Source: Pseudomaricurvus sp033283335 (GTDB lineage Bacteria > Pseudomonadota > Gammaproteobacteria > Pseudomonadales > Cellvibrionaceae). Taken from it: 64,000 nt of DNA. The position numbers and the translations under genes were made by a program. Of this stretch, positions 26,412-35,388 are shown piece by piece. The stretch's first letter is position 1; every line of letters starts with the position of its first letter. The stretch lies in contig JAWMQP010000003.1 of the NCBI GenBank assembly GCA_033283335.1, positions 124,001 to 188,000 on the forward strand. The letters are read 5' to 3'. The notes beneath the pieces were generated by a model, which saw only the letters and a program-made list of their open reading frames with translations, was not told where the DNA came from and searched no databases.

Positions 26412-26630
26412 TCAGTGCAGGCCGCCATTGGCATCATAGTCGGGCAGAGAGGAAGATTCCTGTTCGGACGGGCTGGTATTTGGGTGAGCGAGCTGCCGCT
26501 TGATGCGTTTGATCAGGGTCGTCATGACTTCCACAGTTTGATCAAGCTGATCGAGAGCGATCAACAGATCTTCGTGGCTCAACACATCGTCATGGGGCAG
26601 TTCATGCAGAGAAGGCAGTTTGTGAGTCAT
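26412..26630 (-). CDS. Small hypothetical protein, 72 aa
   Basis: The start at 26630 follows AAGGGAT at a suitable distance; the longer frame to 26711 adds a poor N-terminus. The peptide has a Leu-rich helix (HEDLLIALDQLDQTVEVMTTLIKRI quoted in part: DLLIALDQLDQTVEVM) and a disordered Ser/Glu tail. Possibly a small coiled-coil protein. Function unknown. Confidence 0.55.
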   Translation of the reverse strand: MTHKLPSLHELPHDDVLSHEDLLIALDQLDQTVEVMTTLIKRIKRQLAHPNTSPSEQESSSLPDYDANGGLH

Positions 26631-26800
26631 TGTTTTTATCCCTTGGTTTTTATAGTTGAAAACCACAATGCCGCCCGATGGATACGGGTGGCATATTGGG
26701 ATTAACAGCAACTGCGGTTGTGAATCGCAGTTTAATCCCGGCGCTGTAAGCCAGGACCCGTCGCCGCCATGGCGACGACGGATTCGTTATGAACGAGAGA

Positions 26801-28057
26801 TTAATCCCAGCTCAAAGCACCCCCGGTTTGATACTCGATCACTCGAGTTTCAAAGAAGTTTTTCTCTTTGCGCAGGTCCATGATTTCACTCATCCACGGG
26901 AACGGGTTTTGTACACCCGGGAATTGCTCTTTCAGGCCCAGCTGCGCCAGACGGCGGTTGGCAATAAACTGCAGGTACTCGCCCATCATGGCGGCGTTCA
27001 TGCCCAGCACGCCGCGCGGCATGGAGTCACGGGCATAGGCGATTTCCAGTTCAGTACCTTCCAGGATCATCTGGGTCACTTCGTCCTGGAACTCGGGCGT
27101 CCACAGGTGCGGGTTTTCCAGTTTGATCTGGTTGATAACGTCGATACCAAAGTTCAGGTGCATGGACTCATCGCGCAGAATGTACTGGAACTGCTCGGCG
27201 ACGCCGGTCATCTTGTTACGCCGACCCATGGACAGAATCTGGGTAAATCCGCAGTAGAAGAAAATCCCTTCGGTCACGCAGTAGAAGCCCACCAGGTTGC
27301 GCAGCAATTCCTGATCCGCTTCCGGGGTGCCGGTCTTGAATTCCGGGCTGGAGATGCCTTGGGTGTGGGCGATGCTCCAGGCGGCTTTTTTGGCAACGGA
27401 GGGCACTTCGCGGTACATGTTGAAGACTTCGCCTTCGTCCATGCCCAGAGATTCGACGCAGTACTGGTAGGCGTGGGTGTGAATCGCTTCTTCAAACGCC
27501 TGGCGCAACAGATACTGGCGAGCCTCCGGGTTGGTGATGTGGCGGTACATGGCCAGCACCAGGTTATTGGCTACCAGGCTGTCGGCGGTGGAGAAGTAAC
27601 CCAGTGAGCGCATGACAATACGACGCTCGTCTTCAGTCAGACCGTCGCGGCTTTTCCACAGGGCGATGTCGGCGGTCATGTTGACCTCTTGCGGCATCCA
27701 GTGGTTGGCGCAGCCGTCCAGGTATTTCTGCCAGGCCCAGTCGTACTTGAAGGGTACCAACTGGTTCAGGTCGGCGCGGCAGTTGATCATGCGCTTTTCG
27801 TCGACGGCGACGCGCTCGGCGCCCATCTCCAACTCTTCCAGGCCGGGGGCCGGATCGAGATCGGCAACCGCCTGTTGTGCACGAGCCACAGGGCTGTCAG
27901 CTGCCGCCGCCGGACGTGGCCGGCTGGTTTGTACTGGGGGTTCGTAGGCGGGCTCAGGCTCGCGTACAGCCAGTTTCGGTTCCGGGGCCGGTGCCGCCGG
28001 TTTTGGCGCGGCGGCCGTGGCAGTAGCTTCTTCGTTGTAATCGTCCCAACTCAGCAT
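26801..28057 (-). CDS. nrdB: Ribonucleoside-diphosphate reductase subunit beta NrdB
   Basis: 418 residues. Residues about 10-75 are a low-complexity Pro/Ala/Glu-rich stretch, followed by the di-iron core. EEAIHTHAYQYCVESLG near residue 190 contains the iron ligands Glu and His and the radical Tyr in the E-x-x-H-x-x-x-Y arrangement. It supplies the tyrosyl radical to NrdA for deoxyribonucleotide synthesis. The order nrdA-nrdB on the same strand with a 97-bp gap indicates an operon. Hairpins at 26710-26732 and 26759-26777 follow the gene but lack a clean T-run. Confidence 0.95.
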   Translation of the reverse strand: MLSWDDYNEEATATAAAPKPAAPAPEPKLAVREPEPAYEPPVQTSRPRPAAAADSPVARAQQAVADLDPAPGLEELEMGAERVAVDEKRMINCRADLNQLVPFKYDWAWQKYLDGCANHWMPQEVNMTADIALWKSRDGLTEDERRIVMRSLGYFSTADSLVANNLVLAMYRHITNPEARQYLLRQAFEEAIHTHAYQYCVESLGMDEGEVFNMYREVPSVAKKAAWSIAHTQGISSPEFKTGTPEADQELLRNLVGFYCVTEGIFFYCGFTQILSMGRRNKMTGVAEQFQYILRDESMHLNFGIDVINQIKLENPHLWTPEFQDEVTQMILEGTELEIAYARDSMPRGVLGMNAAMMGEYLQFIANRRLAQLGLKEQFPGVQNPFPWMSEIMDLRKEKNFFETRVIEYQTGGALSWD

Positions 28058-28154
28058 GTTTCAAAATCCTATAATCTGGTCTTTGTCGTTGTTATTGGTT
28101 GAGGTGTATGTGTGATCGCTGTCGGTATATCAGTACGGCCGCGAGGGCCTGCCA

Positions 28155-31058
28155 TTACTGGCAGGCCTCGCAGTCCGGATCGTCCAGAGAGCAGGCCTTG
28201 GGTACCGGGGCCGCTTCGGGAGCAGCACTGACCGCTGGCGCCGGTGCACTGGAGGCCACGGCGTTCAGGGAGCCGGTTTCCACGGTGGATTTCTCCGTCG
28301 TGGTGGCAGCCAGGGCGCGCAGGTAGTAAGTGGTCTTCAGACCGTGGAACCAGGCCATGCGATAGGTGATGTCCAGTTTCTTACCGTTGGCGCCGGAGAT
28401 GTAGAGGTTCAGGCTCTGGGCCTGATCGATCCACTTCTGACGACGGCTGGCGGCTTCAACGATCCAGCGTGGCTCTACCTCAAAGGCGGTGGAGTAACGG
28501 GCTTTCAGTTCGGCCGGGATGCGGTCGATTTTCTGCACCGAGCCCTCGTAGTACTTCAGGTCATTGACCATCACCGAGTCCCACAGGCCCTGCTCTTTCA
28601 GGTCGCGAACCAGGTAGGGGTTGACCACGGTGAACTCGCCGGAGAGGTTCGATTTCACGTACAGGTTCTGGTATGTCGGTTCGATCGACTGGGAAACACC
28701 GGTGATGTTGGCAATGGTGGCCGTCGGCGCAATCGCCATCACGTTGGAGTTGCGCATACCCTGGGTTTTGACTTTGCTGCGCAGAGTGTCCCAGTCCAGA
28801 GTTTGTGAGCGATCCACAGTGATGTACTTTTCGCCGCGGTTTTTCACCAGCAGGTCGATGGAGTCGATCGGCAGGATGCCCTGGCTCCACAGTGAACCGT
28901 CAAAGCTGGAGTAGGCGCCGCGCTCGCTGGCCAGTTCGCTGGAAGCGTCGATGGCGAAGTAGCTGATGGCCTCCATGGAGCGATCCGCAAACTCAACCGC
29001 ATCGGCGGAACTGTAGGCGTAACCCATTTTGTAGAGGGCGTCCTGGAAGCCCATCAGGCCCAGGCCCACCGGACGGTGACGCATGTTGGAAGTGCGCGCC
29101 GCTTCCACCGAGTAGTAGTTGATGTCGATGACGTTATCGAGCATGCGTACCGCGGTGCGAACGGTGGTTTCCAGTTTGGCGATGTCCAGTTGGCCGTCAA
29201 CGATGTGCTGCGCCAGGTTGACCGAGCCCAGGTTGCAGACTGCGATTTCATCACCGGCGGTGGTGTTGAGAGTGATCTCGGTACACAGGTTGGAGGAGTG
29301 CACCACACCAACGTGCTGCTGCGGGCTGCGCAGGTTACAGGCGTCCTTGAAGGTGATCCAGGGGTGGCCGGTTTCAAACAGCATGCCCAGCATCTTGCGC
29401 CACAGGTCAGTCGCTTTGACTTTTTTGTGCAGCTTCAGTTCGCCCGTGGCCGCCTTGCGCTCGTACTCTTCGTACTTGTCGGCAAACGCCTGACCGTACA
29501 GGTCGTGCAGCTCGGGCACATCGTTGGGGGAGAACAGGGTCCACTCGCCATTGTCGAACACGCGCTTCATAAACAGGTCAGGGACCCAGTTGGCGGTGTT
29601 CATGTCGTGGGTGCGGCGGCGATCGTCACCGGTGTTCTTGCGCAGCTCCAGGAATTCTTCAATGTCCAGGTGCCAGGTTTCCAGGTAGGCACAGACCGCG
29701 CCTTTACGCTTGCCGCCCTGGTTCACCGCCACGGCGGTATCGTTGGCCACTTTCAGGAAGGGGACAACGCCCTGTGATTTACCGTTGGTGCCTTTGATGT
29801 AGGCGCCCAGAGAGCGCACGGGGGTCCAGTCGTTACCCAGACCGCCGGCCCATTTGGACAGCATGGCGTTGTCCTGCATGGCGCCGTAGATGCCGTGCAG
29901 ATCGTCGGGCACGGTGGTCAGGTAGCAGGAAGACAGCTGTGGACGCAGGGTGCCGGCGTTAAACAGCGTGGGAGTGGAGCTCATGTAATCGAAAGAGCTC
30001 AGCAGCTTGTAGAATTCAATGGCGCGCTCTTCGCGATTGTCTTCCTCGTAGGCCAGACCCATGGCCACACGCATGAAGAAGATCTGTGGCAGTTCAAAGC
30101 GCACACCTTCCTCGGAGTGGATAAAGTAGCGGTCGTACAGGGTTTGCAGGCCCAGGTAGCTGAATTGCAGGTCGCGAGAGGCGTCCAGGGCTGCACCCAG
30201 CTTCTCCATGTCGTAATCGAGCAGATTGGGGGCCAGCAGTTGCAGTTCAACACCGCGCTCAATGTAGGCGGGCAGGGCGTGGGCGTACAGGCTTTCCATG
30301 TCTGCTTGAGTGGCAATTTGTGCCAGACCCAGGAAGCTCAGGGCCTCGCTGCGCAGCTTGTCCAGCAGCAGGCGGGCGGTGGCGTAGGAATAATTGGGCT
30401 CTTTTTCCACCAGGGTGCGGGCAGTGATGACCAATGAGGTGTTCACATCTTCAAACGAGACACCGTCGTAGAGGTTGCGCATGGCTTCGTCGAGGATACT
30501 TTTGGCAGTCACACCGGTCAGGTCGGCGCAGGCCTCTTCCACAATGGTGCGAACCCGGGCGATGTCCAGGGGCTGCTTCTGACCATCGGGCATGATGACT
30601 TGTACAGAGGGGTATTCAGCATCGGGTACCACGGCCTTGGCGGCCTGGCTGCTGGCTCGCATGCGGGCGTGTTCTTCGCGATAGAGTACGTAATCGCGGG
30701 CAATCTTATGTTCGCCGGAGCGCATCAGGATCAGTTCAACCTGATCCTGGATGTCTTCAATGTGGATAGTTCCGCCGGAGGGCATGCGACGTTTAAACGT
30801 GGCCGAAATCTGGTCGGTGAGTGAGGCGACGGTTTCATGCACTCGGCTGGAGGCGGCTGCGGTGCCTCCCTCCACGGCCAGGAACGCTTTGGTCATGGCG
30901 ACCGAAATCTTGCTGTCGTCGAAGGGCACAACAGTGCCGTTACGCTTGATCACGCGCAGTTGGCCGGGGGTGGTGGCTGCGACAGAGGTGGAGCTGTTGG
31001 TGGGGGTGGGTGCGCTGGCTGGTGCCGAAGTTGCTGTCACGTCAGTGTCAGTGTGCAT
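28155..31058 (-). CDS. nrdA: Ribonucleoside-diphosphate reductase subunit alpha NrdA, two ATP-cones
   Basis: About 967 residues from ATG 31058, which has GGAG six bases upstream; an in-frame start at 31127 adds 23 residues with no ribosome site. A Thr/Ser/Ala-rich leader is followed by one ATP-cone (LRVIKRNGTVVPFDDSKI) and a second, more divergent one (VQVIMPDGQKQPLDIARV), as in Pseudomonas NrdA, where ATP-cones govern dATP inhibition. The catalytic barrel contains LSSCYLTTVPDDL, NLCTEI and MRHRPVGLGLMGFQD. The C-terminus CSLDDPDCEACQ carries redox cysteines for re-reduction. NrdR-like boxes lie upstream. Confidence 0.95.
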   Translation of the reverse strand: MHTDTDVTATSAPASAPTPTNSSTSVAATTPGQLRVIKRNGTVVPFDDSKISVAMTKAFLAVEGGTAAASSRVHETVASLTDQISATFKRRMPSGGTIHIEDIQDQVELILMRSGEHKIARDYVLYREEHARMRASSQAAKAVVPDAEYPSVQVIMPDGQKQPLDIARVRTIVEEACADLTGVTAKSILDEAMRNLYDGVSFEDVNTSLVITARTLVEKEPNYSYATARLLLDKLRSEALSFLGLAQIATQADMESLYAHALPAYIERGVELQLLAPNLLDYDMEKLGAALDASRDLQFSYLGLQTLYDRYFIHSEEGVRFELPQIFFMRVAMGLAYEEDNREERAIEFYKLLSSFDYMSSTPTLFNAGTLRPQLSSCYLTTVPDDLHGIYGAMQDNAMLSKWAGGLGNDWTPVRSLGAYIKGTNGKSQGVVPFLKVANDTAVAVNQGGKRKGAVCAYLETWHLDIEEFLELRKNTGDDRRRTHDMNTANWVPDLFMKRVFDNGEWTLFSPNDVPELHDLYGQAFADKYEEYERKAATGELKLHKKVKATDLWRKMLGMLFETGHPWITFKDACNLRSPQQHVGVVHSSNLCTEITLNTTAGDEIAVCNLGSVNLAQHIVDGQLDIAKLETTVRTAVRMLDNVIDINYYSVEAARTSNMRHRPVGLGLMGFQDALYKMGYAYSSADAVEFADRSMEAISYFAIDASSELASERGAYSSFDGSLWSQGILPIDSIDLLVKNRGEKYITVDRSQTLDWDTLRSKVKTQGMRNSNVMAIAPTATIANITGVSQSIEPTYQNLYVKSNLSGEFTVVNPYLVRDLKEQGLWDSVMVNDLKYYEGSVQKIDRIPAELKARYSTAFEVEPRWIVEAASRRQKWIDQAQSLNLYISGANGKKLDITYRMAWFHGLKTTYYLRALAATTTEKSTVETGSLNAVASSAPAPAVSAAPEAAPVPKACSLDDPDCEACQ

Positions 31059-31248
31059 GTACGTCTCCGCGTAGTTGCAATGGTAATTTAAGTTTTTGAT
31101 CTGTTGTAACGGCCACACAGTCCCCAACGGCCTGCACAGACCCGAACGGTGGCCAATACCTATTCATTGTTAAAACTGCTGTAAATCAATCTGTATAACT
31201 AAGACAGCGTTAAGCTGTGTTGTGAGTGCAAAACACGTTTTGGCTGCA

Positions 31249-31264
31249 ACACAACATATTGTGT
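31249..31264. promoter_or_regulatory. NrdR-like box
   Basis: ACACAACATATTGTGT closely fits the NrdR consensus ACACwATATATwGTGT. It is about 190 bp upstream of the nrdA start. I found no good partner box 31 or 32 bp away. Confidence 0.55.
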
Positions 31265-31569
31265 TTGCGGCAGCCAAGCTGCATCGACAAAAAACTGCTT
31301 TTGGTGACCGTGTTAGGCGAGTCTACTTAGCGGTGCTCACCAGGGTCGACACGAACGTGCCTGCATGAGCGGCGCCTGTTCAAATACTTCAGTGCGGCCA
31401 TCCATGCTACATCTCCGAGTATCTTTTTTCTGCCACTTCAGTGTGGAACAGTGAACGTCTATTGCGTTCTGAGTTGGTCATCACCCCTATATCTTGGGGT
31501 ATCTCTGATGACGGATACAAGATAAAGCGCTCAGCCCCCGATTGCAAGGCGATAAGTTTGGTGATTTCT

Positions 31570-31578
31570 TGTGGATAA
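31570..31578 (-). promoter_or_regulatory. DnaA box
   Basis: TTATCCACA on the minus strand is a perfect consensus DnaA box, about 510 bp upstream of nrdA. E. coli nrdA is DnaA-regulated, but a single nine-base match can occur by chance. Confidence 0.4.
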
Positions 31579-31706
31579 AGTGTGTGTAATTGCATATGTC
31601 AGTGGCCACTAATCTCTGAGCGTTGATGTGGTCTGAGAGGGAAATGTCGGGGCGCGGCTAAAATCTCTTTTATAACTTTTATTTATATGTGTGACTTTTA
31701 ATATTT

Positions 31707-31753
31707 TTAATCTATCTTGTGGTGCAGGCAAAGCTGGCCACTATATATTGTGC
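31707..31753. promoter_or_regulatory. Candidate NrdR box pair
   Basis: CCACTATATATTGTGC (31738-31753) matches the central 14 positions of the NrdR consensus. Exactly 31 bp to its left, TTAATCTATCTTGTGG (31707-31722) matches 10 of 16. The 31-bp phasing is what paired NrdR boxes show. The pair is 650 bp from nrdA and 200 bp from the zinc-ribbon gene at 31952. Confidence 0.5.
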
Positions 31754-31951
31754 TTCATGATTGTGCACAGATGAGGCCGGAATGGCCTGGGGAAGCGTGT
31801 TAGAATGGCGTTATCTTGATTCGCCGCGACCGGCCGGGATGGGTTTTCCAGGCGTTATGTATGGCGCTCTGCGGCTGTGCCCGGGCGGCACTGGCGGTTG
31901 ACTGCGGGTCTGTGGACAAACTGGTGAAAGTTGTCGGTGTGGGAGCGACAT

Positions 31952-32137
31952 ATGGGTGACGTGATTAAATTTCGGCGGCCGACGGCGGCCGAAAAGCATA
32001 AGGGTAAAAGCTTGTGCCGCAGCGGCTTTCACAAATGGGAGGTAGTGACCGCCAAGCAGTTTGATGTCAAACAGGGCAGGCTGGTAACTGTGTATGAGTG
32101 CTCTCGCTGTGGTGAGCGCAAGGTCAAGGCGCTGTAA
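31952..32137 (+). CDS. Small zinc-ribbon protein, 61 aa
   Basis: From ATG 31952 (GGGAG six bases upstream) the peptide is MGDVIKFRRPTAAEKHKGKS followed by LCRSGFHKWEVV and YECSRCGERKV. Cys/His residues in C...H and C-x-x-C spacing suggest one zinc ribbon. I recall similar short proteins in pseudomonads. An in-frame start at 31931 is possible but has weaker context. Function unknown. Confidence 0.75.
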   Translation: MGDVIKFRRPTAAEKHKGKSLCRSGFHKWEVVTAKQFDVKQGRLVTVYECSRCGERKVKAL

Positions 32138-32234
32138 CCCGGCAGTGACCTGACGGTCCCGCCGCTCCCTGTTCCCCTGTGGTTGCAGGTGAGGGCGGTG
32201 CCGGGTTCTGGTTGGCCTATCGGTAACAGCGCGA

Positions 32235-32726
32235 TCAGTGGTGATCGTGGCCACAGCCTCCCGCACCGTGAACGTGGCCATGCGTCAGCTCTTCCTCGGA
32301 GGCGTCGCGAATATCCACCACTTCCACGTCAAAGTGCAGCTCAACGCCTGCCAGGGGGTGATTGCCGTCGATGGTGATGGTGTCACCATCGATGTCGATA
32401 ACTTCGACCACTTGTTGACCGGCTTCGGTCTCAGCGTGAAAGGCCATGCCCACTTCGATGGTGTCGATACCACCAAACATGTCGCGAGGCAGGTCTTGAA
32501 TCAGTTGCGGGTCTTTCTCTCCATAGCCTTCCTCGGGGCTCACGACCACTGACAACTTGTCGCCGACCGCCTTGCCTTCAAGGGCATTCTCCAGGCCGGG
32601 AACCAGGTTTTGGAAGCCCTGCAGGTACGTTAGAGGCTCCTGGCCTTCAGAGCTGTCGAGCACTTCGCCCTGCTCATTTTTCAGGGTGTAGTGAATGCTG
32701 GCTACTTTCTTCGCCGTAATGGTCAT
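32235..32726 (-). CDS. slyD: FKBP-type peptidyl-prolyl isomerase SlyD
   Basis: 163 residues. The FKBP domain is split by the insert-in-flap chaperone domain: the N-terminus has VLDSSEGQEPLTYLQGFQNLVPGLE, the flap EEGYGEKDPQL, and the return strand has NHPLAGVELHFDVEVVDIR. A short His-rich, metal-binding tail (HGHVHGAGGCGHDHH) ends the protein. It folds proteins and can deliver nickel; the metal role is known for E. coli SlyD and inferred here. Confidence 0.95.
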   Translation of the reverse strand: MTITAKKVASIHYTLKNEQGEVLDSSEGQEPLTYLQGFQNLVPGLENALEGKAVGDKLSVVVSPEEGYGEKDPQLIQDLPRDMFGGIDTIEVGMAFHAETEAGQQVVEVIDIDGDTITIDGNHPLAGVELHFDVEVVDIRDASEEELTHGHVHGAGGCGHDHH

Positions 32727-32765
32727 AGTCTCGCCTTTCGGTTTGGGCAGTGGTTACTGCAGGGT

Positions 32766-33539
32766 TTACTGGCCTTTCACGGGGGTGCCATTCAGCTCCG
32801 CCGCCGCCAGATTGATTTCGTAGTGTTGGCCATCTTCTTCTTGCTGTTGGATTTTGACCACCAGGTGGTCCCAATCGTTGGCCAGCCACAAGTAGGTGAT
32901 GCGCTCGTTGTCATCCCGTACGCGTTTGACTTTGGTGGTCATCAGGCGACCGACCCGGGTGTCGAGAACTTCTTCGCCAAGTACTTTGAACTCGTACTCT
33001 TTAAGGCGGCCGCCGTCGGCCACCTTGTAGTTCATGGATGGCTTGTGGTTGAGCAGGTCGTGGCGCAATTGCAGCTGGTAGCTGAGTTTGTCGAGGACGT
33101 TGTCTGGGATTTGCATGCGCCAGGGCTTGTTCTGCACATTATTCACCACGGTGTTGGTGTGCCAGTCGAAATTGAGTTCAGCCTGGCGGTCCCGGCCGAG
33201 CCCGGAGCGCAAATAGCTGTAGCGCTCGGGTACCAGTTGGCCGCTGTCCTTCCAGCTGAAGCGGCTGGTTTCCTCAAAAGACGCCAGCCATGACTTGGCT
33301 GAAAAGCGCAGTTCCATGGTGTGATCGTCAATGGCTTTGAGGGAGCGGGTAGCGGTAACGTTCAGGCCGCTGTACTCAGCCTGATACGTGGCGATAAAAG
33401 GTTGAGGTAGGTCGGCGAGCGCTTGCTGGACTCCCAGAATCAGCGCCGCCAGCAACAGCAGGCGTCTCGAGCAGGCCGCCAGGGGGTGACGCGGGTTCGC
33501 CGGCTTGTGTCTTGAGGAGCGCTGTCTTGATGGGCGCAT
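32766..33539 (-). CDS. DUF3108-family exported protein
   Basis: 257 residues with a basic N-terminus and a signal peptide (RRLLLLAALILGVQQALA, cleavage near residue 43). The mature part matches DUF3108: FIATYQAEYSGLNVTATRSL, a beta-rich body, and YEFKVLGEEVLDTRVGRLMTTKVKRVR. The domain is found in periplasmic proteins of unknown function. It lies downstream of purN on the same strand, 126 bp away. The start may be shorter. Confidence 0.85.
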   Translation of the reverse strand: MRPSRQRSSRHKPANPRHPLAACSRRLLLLAALILGVQQALADLPQPFIATYQAEYSGLNVTATRSLKAIDDHTMELRFSAKSWLASFEETSRFSWKDSGQLVPERYSYLRSGLGRDRQAELNFDWHTNTVVNNVQNKPWRMQIPDNVLDKLSYQLQLRHDLLNHKPSMNYKVADGGRLKEYEFKVLGEEVLDTRVGRLMTTKVKRVRDDNERITYLWLANDWDHLVVKIQQQEEDGQHYEINLAAAELNGTPVKGQ

Positions 33540-33665
33540 AGGGGCTCCTTTCGGGGCTTGTTTGTGGCTAATGGCCGTGTCGTAGCTTTTCGTAGCTTTG
33601 GTCGTAGCTCTGTCGTGGCCTGCGGCAATGCGGTCGGCACGAATTGTGTGGCGTCCCGACTCCAG

Positions 33666-34319
33666 TCAGGCCCGGCTGTCAATAATGAAACCGCTGTCGG
33701 GCAAAGGCATCTCGTCCAGCGTGCAACCTTGATTATCCATATGCAATCGTCCCTGGGCAAACCAGCTGACAGCTCGCGGGTAGATCACGTGTTCCTGCAC
33801 TTGCACGCGTTGAGCGAGCTGGCTGGCATCGTCATCCGGGTAAATGGGCACAATAGCCTGAATGACATTGGGGCCGCCGTCCAGTTCCGGGGTGACAAAG
33901 TGGACGGTCACGCCGTGCTCACGATCGCCTGCGTCCAGTGCTCGCTGATGGGTATGCAGGCCCTGGTACTTGGGCAACAATGAGGGGTGAATGTTCAGCA
34001 TTCGACCGAGGTAGTGCTGAGTGAATGTCTCGGTGAGGATACGCATAAAGCCAGCCAGCACCACCAGTCCCGGTTCATAGGTGTCGATGCGAGCTGACAG
34101 GGCCTGATCGAAAGCTTCGCGGCTGTCGAAATCGCGGTGGTCAATGACCGCGGTTTCAATACCGGCCTGGCGCGCGCGCTCCAGACCGTAAGCATCGGCC
34201 CGGTTGCTGATAACGGCAGCAATACGGGCGTCAAGCTCGCCTTGCTGCTGGGCATCAATCAGGGCTTGCAGGTTGGTGCCGCTGCCGGAAATCAGAACCA
34301 CTATGTTCATCATGCTCAA
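33666..34319 (-). CDS. purN: Phosphoribosylglycinamide formyltransferase PurN
   Basis: 217 residues. ISGSGTNLQALIDA near the N-terminus binds the ribotide phosphate; VLAGFMRILTETF leads to HPSLLPKYQGLHTHQRAL with the catalytic Asn-His-Asp set (N and H of NIHPSLLP, D of TPELDGG). It transfers formyl from 10-formyl-THF to GAR in purine synthesis. purM ends 13 bp upstream, so purMN form an operon. Confidence 0.96.
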   Translation of the reverse strand: MSMMNIVVLISGSGTNLQALIDAQQQGELDARIAAVISNRADAYGLERARQAGIETAVIDHRDFDSREAFDQALSARIDTYEPGLVVLAGFMRILTETFTQHYLGRMLNIHPSLLPKYQGLHTHQRALDAGDREHGVTVHFVTPELDGGPNVIQAIVPIYPDDDASQLAQRVQVQEHVIYPRAVSWFAQGRLHMDNQGCTLDEMPLPDSGFIIDSRA

Positions 34320-34332
34320 TCTTCCACCAAGC

Positions 34333-35388
34333 TCAGTCGCTCAGACCCAGCAGTTCCACCCGCTCTTCGTCGCCTGCCAGTTTGGCGATGTGGCCGACGA
34401 CAAAGGCGTTTTCGCCAGCGTCCTTGAGAATTGACAGGGCCTTATCCTGCTGGTCGGCGGGTACGGCGATGATCATACCTACACCACAGTTAAAGGTGCG
34501 ATACATTTCATAGGGCGCCACATTGCCCTGTTGCTGCAGCCACTGGAACACCGGCGGGAAGGTCCACGCCTTGGTGTCGATCACCGCCTTGCAGTCGTCG
34601 GGCAGGACCCGGGGAATGTTCTCCTGCAGGCCACCGCCGGTAATGTGGGACATGGCATTGACCTGGGATTCCTTGATCAGGCGCAGCAGAGACTTAACGT
34701 AAATTCGAGTGGGCTCAAGCAGGGCTTTGCCCAGTGGCTGGTCGCCCACCATGTCATTCAAATCTGCACCACTGACTTCCAGAATTTTGCGAATCAGCGA
34801 GTAGCCGTTGGAGTGGGGGCCGCTGGAGGCCAGGCCGATCAGGACGTCGCCCTCGGCCACCTTGCTGCCGTCGATCAATTCCGCTTTTTCGGCGATGCCG
34901 ACGCAGAAACCGGCCAAATCGTAGTCGTCGCCTTCATACATGCCGGGCATTTCGGCCGTCTCGCCGCCAACCAGGGCGCAGCCGGACAGTTCACAGCCGT
35001 CGCCAATGCCGGAGACCACATCGGCGGCAACGTCTACATTGAGCTTGCCAGTGGCGTAGTAGTCGAGAAAAAACAGGGGTTCGGCGCCGGCCACCACCAG
35101 GTCGTTGACGCACATGGCGACCAGGTCAATACCGATGGTGTCATGTTGCTGCAAATCCATCGCCAGTCGCAGCTTGGTGCCTACCCCATCGGTACCGCTG
35201 ACCAGAACGGGCTCTTTATAGCCTGTCGGCAGTTCAAACAGGGCGCCAAAGCCGCCCAGTCCGGCCATTACGCCGGGGCGACGGGTGCGCTTGGCGACCC
35301 CTTTGATGCGCTCGACCAGGGCATTGCCCGCGTCAATATCAACGCCGGCATCTTTGTAACTCAGGGAGGTAGGCTGTTTTTCGCTCAT
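34333..35388 (-). CDS. purM: Phosphoribosylformylglycinamidine cyclo-ligase PurM
   Basis: 351 residues, standard AIR synthetase length. SYKDAGVDIDAGNALVERIK opens the protein; GTDGVGTKLRLA, HDTIGIDLVAMCVNDLV, GGETAEMPGMY and TGGGLQENIPRVLP are the ATP- and substrate-binding signatures. It closes the imidazole ring of FGAM to AIR. The two genes are in the common purM-purN order. Confidence 0.97.
   Translation of the reverse strand: MSEKQPTSLSYKDAGVDIDAGNALVERIKGVAKRTRRPGVMAGLGGFGALFELPTGYKEPVLVSGTDGVGTKLRLAMDLQQHDTIGIDLVAMCVNDLVVAGAEPLFFLDYYATGKLNVDVAADVVSGIGDGCELSGCALVGGETAEMPGMYEGDDYDLAGFCVGIAEKAELIDGSKVAEGDVLIGLASSGPHSNGYSLIRKILEVSGADLNDMVGDQPLGKALLEPTRIYVKSLLRLIKESQVNAMSHITGGGLQENIPRVLPDDCKAVIDTKAWTFPPVFQWLQQQGNVAPYEMYRTFNCGVGMIIAVPADQQDKALSILKDAGENAFVVGHIAKLAGDEERVELLGLSD

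Larger units (their letters stand above)
31059..31951. other. Long AT-rich regulatory spacer upstream of nrdA
   Basis: This 893-bp region contains no gene I would support. It holds an NrdR-like box at 31249, a DnaA box at 31570 and a candidate NrdR box pair at 31707-31753, plus an AT-rich tract at 31660-31715. A 62-codon minus-strand frame at 31407-31595 lacks a ribosome site and family resemblance. Confidence 0.6.

Noticed and set aside
31407..31595. A 62-codon minus-strand frame upstream of nrdA
   Set aside because: No ribosome site, no recognisable family; probably chance in AT-rich regulatory DNA, although a small peptide cannot be fully excluded.
33581..33609. Three copies of CGTAGCT between the DUF3108 and purN genes
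   Set aside because: Too short and irregular to support a functional repeat.
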